A stretch of 64,000 bases of DNA, taken from Curtobacterium sp. VKM Ac-1393. Lineage in GTDB: Bacteria; Actinomycetota; Actinomycetes; Actinomycetales; Microbacteriaceae. The notes beneath the pieces were generated by a model. The model did no database searches. It was given only the letters and a program-made list of their open reading frames with translations, and was not told the DNA's origin. The stretch is taken from NCBI RefSeq assembly GCF_015350995.1, contig NZ_JADKRW010000009.1, positions 1-64,000 of the forward strand, written 5' to 3'. The translations under genes were made by a program, and so were the position numbers. Positions within the stretch are counted from its first letter, which is position 1. Each line of letters opens with the position of its first letter. This document shows positions 7,484-15,474 of the stretch, one piece after another.

Positions 7484-8275
7484 ATGGATCTGCGACTCGA
7501 GGGTAAAACGGCGTTCGTCAGCGGCTCGACCGGCGGCATCGGCTACGCCGTCGCGTCTGCACTCACCGGCGAGGGGGCGGCCGTCGTGGTCAACGGCAGG
7601 GATACCGGCCGTGTGCAGGATGCGGTCAACCGGCTCCGGAGTGCGCACCCAGGATCAAAGCCGTCCGGGCTCGTCGCCGACTTCGGCGACGCAGAAGCCG
7701 TCGAGCGCCTTCTCGAGGACCTCGGCCAGGTCGATGTCCTCGTCAACAACGTTGGGCTCTTCGGCCTCGCTGACTTCGACGACGTCGATGACGACACCTG
7801 GCAGCGCTACTTCGACGTGAACGTGATGAGCGGCGTGCGCCTCTCCCGCCGGCTGATGGGCGGCATGCTCGAGCGAGGCTGGGGGCGTGTTGTGTTCATC
7901 AGCAGCGAGTCCGGGGTGAACGTGCCGGTCGACATGGTGCACTACGGCACCACGAAAGCTGCGATGCTCGCGGTCGCAAATGGCCTGGCCAAACGCACGC
8001 GGGGGACCGGGGTCACAGTCAACAGCGTGCTCGGCGGCCCGACCTACTCCGACGGTGTCGCAGCGGCCGTCGAGTCCATCGCAACCGCTCAGTCAGCGCC
8101 CCTCGACGCGGTGCGAGACGCGATCATCGGGCAGAACCGCACGACACTCCTCAAGCGGTTCATTGAGCCGTCGGAGTTGGCGAACCTCGTGGCATACCTG
8201 GCCAGCCCGCGTTCTTCAGCGACGAACGGGGCCGCGCTGCGCGCCGACGGGGGCGTGCTCACTACGGTGCTGTGA
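7484..8275 (+). CDS. SDR-family NAD(P)-dependent oxidoreductase
   Basis: This 263-residue protein is a classical short-chain dehydrogenase: cofactor motif SGSTGGIG (residues 14-21), NNVG near 87, catalytic Ser in FISSES, then Y..TK (YGTTK), and a C-terminal ALRADGG. The substrate cannot be told from the sequence. The twin operators upstream suggest that the neighbouring MarR protein controls it, as in inducible detoxification or catabolic units. Confidence 0.9.
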   Translation: MDLRLEGKTAFVSGSTGGIGYAVASALTGEGAAVVVNGRDTGRVQDAVNRLRSAHPGSKPSGLVADFGDAEAVERLLEDLGQVDVLVNNVGLFGLADFDDVDDDTWQRYFDVNVMSGVRLSRRLMGGMLERGWGRVVFISSESGVNVPVDMVHYGTTKAAMLAVANGLAKRTRGTGVTVNSVLGGPTYSDGVAAAVESIATAQSAPLDAVRDAIIGQNRTTLLKRFIEPSELANLVAYLASPRSSATNGAALRADGGVLTTVL

Positions 8276-8468
8276 TCATGTCAGGCCATGTGGGTACCCG
8301 CGGACGAGCTTGCCCGCGCCGGGAAAAGTGGTCGGGATGCAGCGATCGTTCAGTGGGCGAGCCCCGCGCGGAGCTGGGGTTCGAATCTCGCGAGTCATTA
8401 AGCTCCGTTAGTGGCGTCCGCTAACGGATCCCCTATCGGAACGGTCGTAAGGCAGCCGTAGCGCGAGC
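8276..8468. other. Intergenic gap with a dispersed motif
   Basis: No gene is seen. The segment 8418-8433 (CCGCTAACGGATCCCC) is a variant of the dispersed CCGATAGCCGATCCCC motif found elsewhere in the window. GGTTCGAATC near 8390 resembles a tRNA T arm, but no tRNA can be folded around it. Confidence 0.4.
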
Positions 8469-9005
8469 TCAGGCCTGTTCGGTGCTCCTAAGTGCGGCTT
8501 GCAGAGTGCGGACCGTTCTTCCGAGCGCTCCGGAAGCCAAGAGCCCGGAGCCGAGAGGGCCTGACGGGTCTTCTCCGAGGAGTGGCAGGGTCTCGAGCGC
8601 CTCCCTGACTGCGCGGCTCATGTGCTGCAGCTGCCACAGCACCTCGGCGTCGCCTTGTCCCGGCGTCGCAAGCTCGGCCGCCTTCGCCGCGTAAGCGGCT
8701 GCACCGAGAGCGTGAGCACCCATGTGCGCTACGCCGGCGGCCTGCCCCGCGGACCACGCTGCGGCCTTGCCCGCCACGGATGTTGCCGACTGCGCGGCCC
8801 GGCCCGCGACGAAACGGCGCCGAATCTCTCCTGCCGCATCGAGCTCACCCCGTGAGAACGCTCGCGCTCGAGTGATGCCGTCTCGTGGTCGGCTGTCGTC
8901 CGGAGATTCGGCCTCAAAGAGGGGCAGGACCCTCTCGGCGCAATCAGCCGCCCACGCGGCAACAAGACGACGATCATCCTCGGACAGCGATTGCGGAGAA
9001 AGCAT
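8469..9005 (-). CDS. Imm-5-like (putative immunity) protein
   Basis: This 178-residue, alanine-rich helical protein shows the pattern LSEDDRRLVAAWAADCAERVLPLFE, a DSRPR stretch, an ARAFSRGEL segment, and A..AA..AGQAAGVAHMGAHALGAAAYAAKA. I associate this with the 'putative immunity protein' (Imm-5-like) family of actinobacteria. No toxin gene lies beside it, so the immunity role is unproven. Start ATG 9005 is chosen; a second in-frame start lies 10 codons upstream. Confidence 0.65.
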   Translation of the reverse strand: MLSPQSLSEDDRRLVAAWAADCAERVLPLFEAESPDDSRPRDGITRARAFSRGELDAAGEIRRRFVAGRAAQSATSVAGKAAAWSAGQAAGVAHMGAHALGAAAYAAKAAELATPGQGDAEVLWQLQHMSRAVREALETLPLLGEDPSGPLGSGLLASGALGRTVRTLQAALRSTEQA

Positions 9006-9143
9006 GCCGTCACTCTTGCAGACGGTCCGATCCACGACCGGTGATCGGATACGCGGTCGAAGCTTCGGCGGAGTATCAGCTTCGCTGGTCCTGCGCGTCG
9101 CCGACCGATAGACAAGGAGCTACAGCCAACGAAGGAGTTGTCG

Positions 9144-9656
9144 ATGCTGGTTCAGGTTTGTGGTCTTCCCGGGGCAGGGAAGTCGACGCTGTCTGCTGCG
9201 ATCGCGGAGCTGATGCCCTCGCTGACGCTCCGCGTCGACGCGATCGAGGGTGCGATGTGGAAGTACCAAATCCCGCGCGAGCAGTCCGGGATCGCCGCGT
9301 ACTCGATAATGCATGCCATCGCGGTACCGAACCTGCGGCGAGGACAGACGGTCATCGCGGACGCGGTGAGCGGCGTTGAACCCGCTCGGGCCGGATGGGC
9401 GTCGACAGCGGAAGCCGCCGGGGTGCCGCTGCGCGTGATCGAGGTTGTGTGTGCGGACGTCGACGAACACCGTCGCCGCGTGGAACAGCGTGCGAACGAC
9501 CTGCCCGGGTTCACTTTGCCGACGTGGGACGAGGTACAGCGCACCGCCGAGGAGTACGAGCCTCGCACGGACGATCGGCTCGTCATCGACAGCACCCGCC
9601 CACTTGAAGAGACGGTCCGCCAGGCTCTCGACTACCTCAAACTCCACGCCCGGTAG
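9144..9656 (+). CDS. Small P-loop kinase-like ATPase
   Basis: This 170-residue protein carries a Walker A motif, GLPGAGKST, at residues 7-15. VIADAV and DVDEHRRRVEQRAND (lid region) follow, and it ends with a VIDSTRPLEETV pattern. This layout matches the small AAA_33-type kinases of the adenylate/shikimate kinase fold, whose substrates are mostly unknown. ATG 9144 is preferred over TTG 9138, because GAAGGAG ends six bases before it. The stop codon lies inside a GGTAGGCGATCGGCTACC palindrome. Confidence 0.8.
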   Translation: MLVQVCGLPGAGKSTLSAAIAELMPSLTLRVDAIEGAMWKYQIPREQSGIAAYSIMHAIAVPNLRRGQTVIADAVSGVEPARAGWASTAEAAGVPLRVIEVVCADVDEHRRRVEQRANDLPGFTLPTWDEVQRTAEEYEPRTDDRLVIDSTRPLEETVRQALDYLKLHAR

Positions 9657-9761
9657 GCGATCGGCTACCGCACGCTCGCCTGTAGCACCTGCACCCGCTG
9701 TATCCAAGCTTCACGGTGTCGCAAAAGACCCGCCCGGGGATCTGTGCGGTGACGGGGCGGC

Positions 9762-11599
9762 GGATTCTGAGGGTCGACGCAACAGATGGTTGATCTGGGG
9801 CTGGTTTCAGGGTAGCTGGAGGGCAGTGATGCGGCGCTTCTCGGCGTTGAATCGTTTGGCTGGAGTGTCGTAGTCGAGGCGCTTTCGCGGGCGGTTGTTG
9901 AGCTCGTTCATCACCGCGGTGACGTGGCTGCTGCTGTGGAGGGCAAGGTTCGTGCCCTTGGGGAAGTACTGCCGGAGGAGTCCGTTGAAGTTCTCGTTCG
10001 CGCCGCGCTGCCAGGGGCTGGAACGGTCGGCGAAGAACACGGGGACGCCGGTCGTGGCGGTCAGTTGTTCGTGGGCAGCCATCTCGACGCCCTGATCCCA
10101 GGTCAGCGACCGTTTCAGGTGCTTGGGGATCGCAGCGAACGCTTCCGTGATCGCGGCGTTGACGCTGCGCGCAGTGTGATCGTTCGGGAGGTTCACGACG
10201 ATGCCGTAGTGGGTGGTGCGTTCACGGAGGGTGGCCATCGCGGACACGGAACCGACACCGACGATGAGGTCACCTTCCCAGTGGCCGGCGGTCAGCTTGT
10301 CGGCGGCCTCGACTGGACGCATGGTGATGCTGGCCATGTTCCGGATCCGGGACCCTCGACCGATGGGGTTGTTCCACCTGCTGCGTCGGACCCGCCGCCC
10401 GGTGCGGAGTCTGCCCGTGTAGCGCTTGTGCAGGCCGGCATCGTCTCGGAGGAGCAGGGCTCGGTAGATGGTCTCGTGGCAGATCCGCATTGCCGGGTCG
10501 GTGGGGTAGGTCTTTCGTAGCCAGCCGCTGATCTCTTCCGGTGACCAGAACCGGTTCAGCTTCCGCTGCACCAGCCGCCGAAGCGCGGCATCGGCGACGA
10601 GGCGGTGCGGTTTCGGACGGGCGCGTTGGCGCCTGGCGTCATCGTCAGCAAGATGCGGCAAGTAGTCCCCGCTTCCCGTCCGGTGTCGTCGGAGTTCGCG
10701 GCTGATCGTCGAGGGGTGCCGGCCCAGACGGACGCTGATCTGGCGAATCGAGAGTCCCAGGCGGCGCAGGTCGGCGATCTGGAGTCGTTCCCGCAGCGCC
10801 AGGTAACGTCCCGACGACGCCGGCTCGACAGGGCTCGCTGGCGGGATGCGGTAGCCGGCTCGGTGGCGAATCAGGGTGCCGGAACGTCGAGACATGCCCA
10901 GCAGTCTGCAGGCGTCGGTGTTACTCATGCCCTGCCGTATCAGCTGCCAGTACTCGTCCTCAACGCCACGGGGTTTTCGGCCTCGCCGCGTCGTCGTCAG
11001 TGACAGCTCAGCAACTCGCGCCGAAGCAGCCAACGCCTTGCGCAGCGCCGCCGTGGCGGCGCTCTGGTCGCTGCGGAGTCTGCTCCGCCGCTCCCGTTCG
11101 AGCAAGTCAGCGCGCTTCCCGCTCAGCCGAAGCGTGCCGGCGGCAGATGCGACGGAGCTTCCCTCCCGGAGTTCATCGAATCGACGTCGTAGAAGCCGGT
11201 AGCCGGTCGCGCGGCCCAGCCCGGATTCCACCGCGGCAGCTTCGACGGATGCGCCCGCGTGGAACGCCGACCAGAACCGGTCCTCGACACTCAGCTCGAC
11301 GCGCAGATGGTGCCGTCCGTCGAGGTTCAGGCGCGCTTCCCAGGACGCTGCACGGCTGCTCGTCACCCCGACGATGGTCAACGCTGCTGCGGGATCATGG
11401 CCGGAACGGCGCAGCTGCAGATACCGCTCACGCAGGAACCGGTACCCGGTCTCCTTACCGATGCCAGCGATTCGGGCGGAAGGTTTGAGACCGCGCCCCT
11501 CCGCAATCAGCGCGAGGAACCGAACAGCTTGCGGTGACGACAGAGACAGGTACACGCGGAACACCTCCGAGGAAGGTGTTGCGTCGACCAAGTGAATCC
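9762..11599 (-). mobile_element. IS30-family insertion sequence
   Basis: The ends carry inverted repeats of 22 bp with 18 matches: GGATTC...GGTCGACGCAAC at 9762-9783 and its complement at 11578-11599. Between them lies one long transposase gene. The exact outermost base and a target duplication could not be fixed, because the flanks share no obvious short repeat. It sits between the P-loop kinase and the three-gene operon, interrupting no recognisable gene. Confidence 0.75.
9807..11555 (-). CDS. IS30-family transposase
   Basis: The C-terminal half has the IS30 HTH (LGLSIRQISVRLGRHPSTISRELRRH), and RFWSPEEISGWL and CHETIYRALL follow. The DDE catalytic core is HWEGDLIVG, TWDQGVEM and SPWQRGANENFNGLLRQYFPKGT. 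The N-terminal part is unusually long, with two extra HTH-like repeats (GKETGYRFLRERY, GRATGYRLLRRRF). The longest frame starts at 11612, outside the element; GTG 11555, with GGAGG about 8 bases upstream, keeps the gene inside the inverted repeats (582 aa). It appears intact. Confidence 0.9.
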   Translation of the reverse strand: MYLSLSSPQAVRFLALIAEGRGLKPSARIAGIGKETGYRFLRERYLQLRRSGHDPAAALTIVGVTSSRAASWEARLNLDGRHHLRVELSVEDRFWSAFHAGASVEAAAVESGLGRATGYRLLRRRFDELREGSSVASAAGTLRLSGKRADLLERERRSRLRSDQSAATAALRKALAASARVAELSLTTTRRGRKPRGVEDEYWQLIRQGMSNTDACRLLGMSRRSGTLIRHRAGYRIPPASPVEPASSGRYLALRERLQIADLRRLGLSIRQISVRLGRHPSTISRELRRHRTGSGDYLPHLADDDARRQRARPKPHRLVADAALRRLVQRKLNRFWSPEEISGWLRKTYPTDPAMRICHETIYRALLLRDDAGLHKRYTGRLRTGRRVRRSRWNNPIGRGSRIRNMASITMRPVEAADKLTAGHWEGDLIVGVGSVSAMATLRERTTHYGIVVNLPNDHTARSVNAAITEAFAAIPKHLKRSLTWDQGVEMAAHEQLTATTGVPVFFADRSSPWQRGANENFNGLLRQYFPKGTNLALHSSSHVTAVMNELNNRPRKRLDYDTPAKRFNAEKRRITALQLP

Positions 11600-11670
11600 G
11601 GGGGGCCTTCACTGAGACTCAGCAGGGCGACCGTCATGTCCCGACGGTGACAATGCCGGAGGGGAACGGT

Positions 11671-12150
11671 CTACGGGATCAGGCGTTCGAAGTGGATGCA
11701 GAGGCCGGCGGCGTCGGCAGCGGCCTGGAACCCGGAGGCGCCCTTCACGATCTGGTAGGTGCTACTTGCCTTCGTGATCGTTACGGCCACCGGGAGCATC
11801 TCATGTGGGTCGAACGTGAAGTTCTGACCCGGGTGTTGCGATGACTGGTAGGAGAGTTCCTTCAGCAGCGGAGCGTTGAGGAACACGATGGTGGACTTGT
11901 TGGTCGGGTAGAGCTCACCCCATCGCGCTTCGGCGACGGTCCATGCGGTCCGCACGAAGTCGATGTCTTGGTGGGGGTCGGTGCTGGAGAGTTTCGCGGT
12001 TGCCCGCCAGCCGGTGAAGAGGGCGGTCACTTCCGTGTCCGTCATGCCGTAGGCCCGTAGTCCGGCTCGTACTTCTGGGCCGCAGAGGAGCTCGGTTCCG
12101 TCGTCGATGGGACGAACGTGCTTGATGAGGAAGTCGATTGCGATTCCCAT
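11671..12150 (-). CDS. Unknown protein, third gene of a SARP-linked operon
   Basis: This 159-residue protein has no signal peptide or membrane helix. A helical N-terminal half (CGPEVRAGLRAYGMTDTEVTALFTGWRA) is followed by a beta-rich half with an MLPVAVTITKASSTYQIVKGASG segment. A GGAAGGA Shine-Dalgarno precedes ATG 12150. It lies 52 bp after the second gene of the operon. I recognise no family. Confidence 0.7.
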   Translation of the reverse strand: MGIAIDFLIKHVRPIDDGTELLCGPEVRAGLRAYGMTDTEVTALFTGWRATAKLSSTDPHQDIDFVRTAWTVAEARWGELYPTNKSTIVFLNAPLLKELSYQSSQHPGQNFTFDPHEMLPVAVTITKASSTYQIVKGASGFQAAADAAGLCIHFERLIP

Positions 12151-12202
12151 GGTGTGTCCTTCCGTCAGAGGGGGCGGTGCGTGGTTTGTCGAAGCGGTTG
12201 GT

Positions 12203-12934
12203 TCAGGCGGTCACAGTGATGACTGCTTGCCGAACGGCGGCGACGAGCGGGTCGAGTTTCCCCGTCAGCTGGAGGAGCTGGTCGAGGTTCATCTGCACGG
12301 TGACGGTGTCGATGGTGAGGCTGCTGCCGGCGGCAGTGGCTGGACGGCTGGGGTAGGCCGCGAGGCGGGCGGGGTGGGCGCTGGACGGGTAGGTCAGGGA
12401 CGCGGCGACGAGGCTCATCTGGCAGGTCGCGCCGTTGATCTCGGCGATTGCGATGACCGCGATCCCGGCGGTGCCGGCAAGACTGTGCGTGTTCCAGTGC
12501 TGCAGGCCAGGCCCACTCAATGTGGCCAGCTTGGTGACCAGTCCCCCGAGGGCTGAGATCACGGAGGGGCTCGAGGTCGGCTTGAGCTGGTCGCGGATGC
12601 TCAGCCAGGGCACTCCCATGCCCTTCGCCGATGCCTGTCCAGCACTCACAAGGGGCGCTGTGACGGTGGTGGTCGCGGTTGTGACCCACCCGAGTTGGTT
12701 CATCACGTTCACGTAGTTGGGGAACCACGTGGGAAGGGCCGCGGGGGTGGGGACGGGGTTGCCGGCGTACAGGAGGCAGTCGATGATCGCGTCGGTGACT
12801 TCGGAGACGGTCACCAGCGCCAGCGCTGGTTGGTTCGGGGTCAGGTAGAAAACGGTGTTGTCGATGAGGTAGCCGGTCGCCACCGGGACCCCCTCGAGGG
12901 GGATTCCCGACGGGGTCCCGGTGGCCCCGCTCAT
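12203..12934 (-). CDS. Unknown protein, second gene of a SARP-linked operon
   Basis: This 243-residue protein starts at ATG 12934, overlapping the stop of the preceding gene by four bases (ATGA), which implies coupled translation. It has no signal peptide. It shares a faint pattern with its upstream neighbour: a helix with NYVNVMNQLGWV, then SALGGLVTKLATL, then a beta-rich tail with SLTIDTVTVQMNL. The two are probably distant paralogues that form one assembly. Cytosolic and of unknown function. The frame is open another 100 codons upstream, but that stretch is a shadow of the other gene. Confidence 0.7.
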   Translation of the reverse strand: MSGATGTPSGIPLEGVPVATGYLIDNTVFYLTPNQPALALVTVSEVTDAIIDCLLYAGNPVPTPAALPTWFPNYVNVMNQLGWVTTATTTVTAPLVSAGQASAKGMGVPWLSIRDQLKPTSSPSVISALGGLVTKLATLSGPGLQHWNTHSLAGTAGIAVIAIAEINGATCQMSLVAASLTYPSSAHPARLAAYPSRPATAAGSSLTIDTVTVQMNLDQLLQLTGKLDPLVAAVRQAVITVTA

Positions 12935-13734
12935 GCCGGCTTCAGAGGCGGCAGGCCGGCGATGTACCCGGCGGAGAGGGCCTGCATCTGGCTGGTGACG
13001 GTGTCGCCCACGCCCGGGCTGTTCCAGAGGTTGTCGTTCAGGGTGAGCGTGGTGTCGGCGTACTGGATGCTGAGGCTGGTGGAGGAGTAGCTCGCCCACA
13101 GGAACTTGTCGGTCTCTTCCGCCCCTGTCATCTGGAAGGCGGAGAGCTGGAGCGTGACCTGGCCGTTTGTTTCGTTCGCGGTCCCGAGCGAGAAGGTGCC
13201 CTGGTTGGTGCTCTGCGAGTGGCTGGAGAAGATGGTCCACGGCGCTCCCCCGCTGTCCGCGGAGTCTTCGAGCGCCTTGACCGCGGACTCCGCGATCGCC
13301 AGGGCGTCCGCGGTGAGAAGCCCCCCGAGGACCTGAAGAACAACCTGATCCAGCTCCACGGTCTGGGTCGCCAGGGAGAAATCGGAGAAGGCGTACCCCT
13401 GGCCGACGAAACCGATGTTGGTCAGCATGTTCTGGACGTACTTGAAGTAGTCCAGCGGGTCTTTGAGCGGGTCGAAACCGCCCGTCTGCACGGCATGCAA
13501 CTGCGCGAAGCCGACCGCGTACTGCAGCTCCGTGGCATGCGTCGGGGAGACGTCGGAGGTGAAGGACACCAGCGAGTTGCCGACCGTCGCGGCGCTACCG
13601 CTGGGCTGCGGAGCCGGCGCAAGCGCAGGAGCGGCGGGGTCGTCCACCGCGGCGAGGCCACCAGGCCGGACGGGGTGCTGGAGGCGGGGAAGGGCTGCGA
13701 CAGCTGCGACAGCCTGCTCGATTGAGACGGACAT
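12931..13734 (-). CDS. Unknown protein, first gene of a SARP-linked operon
   Basis: The protein has about 267 residues (start ATG 13734; ATG 13746 is also possible). The N-terminal segment, with Ala/Pro-rich stretches, lacks a signal peptide. The middle is helical (DYFKYVQNMLTNIGFVGQGY, LGGLLTADALAIAESAVKAL). The C-terminal half has many Ser/Thr strands (TNQGTFSLGTANETNGQVTL, TSLSIQYADTTLTLNDN). No family is recognised. It heads a three-gene unit opposite a SARP regulator, which suggests one regulated module. Confidence 0.7.
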   Translation of the reverse strand: MSVSIEQAVAAVAALPRLQHPVRPGGLAAVDDPAAPALAPAPQPSGSAATVGNSLVSFTSDVSPTHATELQYAVGFAQLHAVQTGGFDPLKDPLDYFKYVQNMLTNIGFVGQGYAFSDFSLATQTVELDQVVLQVLGGLLTADALAIAESAVKALEDSADSGGAPWTIFSSHSQSTNQGTFSLGTANETNGQVTLQLSAFQMTGAEETDKFLWASYSSTSLSIQYADTTLTLNDNLWNSPGVGDTVTSQMQALSAGYIAGLPPLKPA

Positions 13735-13905
13735 CAATATTCCCATCGTTGGGTGAGCGCCTCCGGTTGGAGACGGCATCAGGAAACCCCAACACCCGCA
13801 CCAAACCCATCGCTTCAGTCACGGCCCGACGTCGACAAAACGCAGCGCAGCATGACGAAAGGCACACGGTGATGACGCATGCATGGAGGTGGTGTGCGAC
13901 GACAC

Positions 13906-13945
13906 CGTGACGGTGATGTCTTCCGCGCGTGACCGCATCGTGACG
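13906..13945. promoter_or_regulatory. SARP-type direct repeats in 11-bp phase
   Basis: Heptamers CGTGACG (13906), CGTGACC (13928) and CGTGACG (13939) are spaced by 22 and 11 bp. SARP activators bind heptameric direct repeats with 11-bp or 22-bp spacing, next to a -10 box. The repeats lie between the SARP gene and the divergent three-gene operon. Confidence 0.65.
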
Positions 13946-13988
13946 AGCAGTCCGACCAAACCTCACGAACCTCGATAGCCTCAGCAAC

Positions 13989-14813
13989 ATGGGGCAGCCG
14001 CGGCGCCAAGGGGACAGCGCAAAAGAGCAGCGACAGCCTGCCTCTAAGGAGCTCCCCGCGAGACCGGTGGAACGACAAATACGGGTGATTGGCCCGTTCC
14101 AGGCGCGGCGTGACGGCCACTTGCAGCCGCTGCCGCACAGTGCCGAACGCGTCCTCGCCGCCGCCGCGCTCATCGGCCCACTCTCCCGCTCACACGCGGG
14201 AGCGTTGTTATGGCCAGATGCCGACACCACCCGGTCATCAGCCAACCTGCGGGCAGCCCTCTCCCGAATGGCGACGGCTGACGACCGGTTCCTCCATCTC
14301 AGCGGAGAAGTCCTCTCTCTCCCCGACACGGTCACCCTGGATGTCGACGACACCCTGGCCTGGATCAACGAGACCATCTACGGAACCGCCAATTCCGCAG
14401 TCACACCCCCGCCGGCCTCCATCGGGAAGCAACTGCTCCCCGGGTGGGACGAGGAATGGCTCACCGATGTTCGAGAACGGTTGGAGCTCCTCCAAACGCA
14501 AGCCCTCGAGGTCGCAGCGGAACGTCTGATCGCCGCCGGACGCACCGCAGAAGCGCTTCCGTATGCTCTGTCCGCTGTCCAGGCTCAGCCTTGGTCAGAA
14601 AGCGCGAACCGTCTCATCATCGAGATCCACGCCCGCCGCGGTGACCCGTCCAATGCGCTCCGCCGATACCACCGCTTCCGCCGCGCACTCGAGGAAGAAC
14701 TCGGAGTCCAACCCGGCCCCGACATGCTCGCCGCCATCCGCCAGCTCTACCCCTTCGGCAACATCCCGCCAGAACGCACAACACAACCCATCCCGCCTTC
14801 CAAAGCCGGATAA
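13989..14813 (+). CDS. SARP/BTAD-family transcriptional activator
   Basis: This 274-residue protein has the two-part SARP layout. Residues about 30-120 form an OmpR-like winged helix (RVIGPFQARRDG, LSRSHAGALLWPDA, SSANLRAALSRM). The bacterial transcriptional activation domain follows at about 150-255 (LLPGWDEEWLTDVRERLELLQ, ANRLIIEIHARRGD, ALRRYHRFRRALEEELGVQP). SARPs usually switch on neighbouring biosynthetic or specialised gene sets in actinobacteria. The natural target here is the divergent three-gene operon; direct repeats sit 45-85 bp upstream of its start. Confidence 0.85.
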   Translation: MGQPRRQGDSAKEQRQPASKELPARPVERQIRVIGPFQARRDGHLQPLPHSAERVLAAAALIGPLSRSHAGALLWPDADTTRSSANLRAALSRMATADDRFLHLSGEVLSLPDTVTLDVDDTLAWINETIYGTANSAVTPPPASIGKQLLPGWDEEWLTDVRERLELLQTQALEVAAERLIAAGRTAEALPYALSAVQAQPWSESANRLIIEIHARRGDPSNALRRYHRFRRALEEELGVQPGPDMLAAIRQLYPFGNIPPERTTQPIPPSKAG

Positions 14814-14894
14814 ACCGCCAGGCTTCCTGCTGCACTTTCGCCGCAGCGGATATGCCAAGGTAGGTGTGACCCCCGAGCGAAAGGCAACCTCACC

Positions 14895-15239
14895 ATGGCG
14901 CAGAAAGTCACCACGCACCTCATCGACGACCTCACCGGCGACACCATCGAAGACGGCCACGGCCGCACCGTCACCTTCGGCTTCGACGGCGCACACTACG
15001 AAATCGACCTCACCAACGACAACGCCGACGCGCTCCGCGAAGCGTTCTCCGACTACATCGCCGCCGCCCGCAAAGTCACAGACCGCACCGGCCGCGCCAA
15101 CGCTGGAGCCGCTCCGAAGCGGGGCAACTCGGAAGAGCTCGCGAAGATCCGCGAGTGGGCCGCCGCGAACGGCCACGAAGTCTCCTCCCGCGGCCGCATC
15201 AGCCAGGCCGTCCGCGACGCATACGACGCCGCACACTAA
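14895..15239 (+). CDS. lsr2: Lsr2-family nucleoid protein, copy 1
   Basis: This 114-residue protein has the Lsr2 layout: an N-terminal dimer and bridging domain (MAQKVTTHLIDDLTGDTI ... FGFDGAHYEIDL ... ALREAFSDYI), a flexible linker, and a C-terminal domain (IREWAAANGHEVSSRGRIS...VRDAY). The RGR in the C-terminal domain inserts into the minor groove of AT-rich DNA. Lsr2 silences foreign DNA in a way comparable to H-NS. The leader before the start (CCCCGAGCGAAA...) is shared with copy 3 at 56.4 kb. A terminator follows. Confidence 0.95.
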   Translation: MAQKVTTHLIDDLTGDTIEDGHGRTVTFGFDGAHYEIDLTNDNADALREAFSDYIAAARKVTDRTGRANAGAAPKRGNSEELAKIREWAAANGHEVSSRGRISQAVRDAYDAAH

Positions 15240-15255
15240 CGCCACTCCCCGCAAA

Positions 15256-15288
15256 ACAGCCGACCACCCGTCAAGGTGGCCGGCTGTT
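15256..15288 (+). terminator. Terminator after Lsr2 copy 1
   Basis: AACAGCCG-CCACC pairs with GGTGG-CGGCTGTT around the loop CGTCAA, 16 bp past the stop; TGTTCTC follows. A similar hairpin and flank follow Lsr2 copy 3. Confidence 0.75.
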
Positions 15289-15474
15289 CTCATGCGTGCC
15301 GATACGACGCTCTTATGTCAGGTCCGCATGACGCAGGCGACCGAACTTAACGGACGGAAACGGGTCGACGAAATTGAGACCATCCTGTCAACCGGAGGCC
15401 GAATGTCCGTCTCTTAGAGTGACCACACGCCACTCGTGACTCGCCCGCCGACACGTGCGTCCGCCGTGGTGTTC
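15289..15474. other. Short AT-richer gap before the helicase gene's 3' end
   Basis: No gene is seen. The sequence GTTCTCATG-GCCGATACG after the terminator is shared, with changes, with the segment after Lsr2 copy 3, so part of this gap is duplicated. Confidence 0.4.

Noticed and set aside
8375-8402. tRNA T-arm-like sequence GGTTCGAATC
   Set aside because: No acceptor, D or anticodon arm can be folded around it and the T stem pairs poorly; at most an attachment-site remnant.
12935-13240. N-terminal extension of the second gene of the unknown operon
   Set aside because: It overlaps the first gene in another frame; the ATGA overlap start at 12934 is far more likely.
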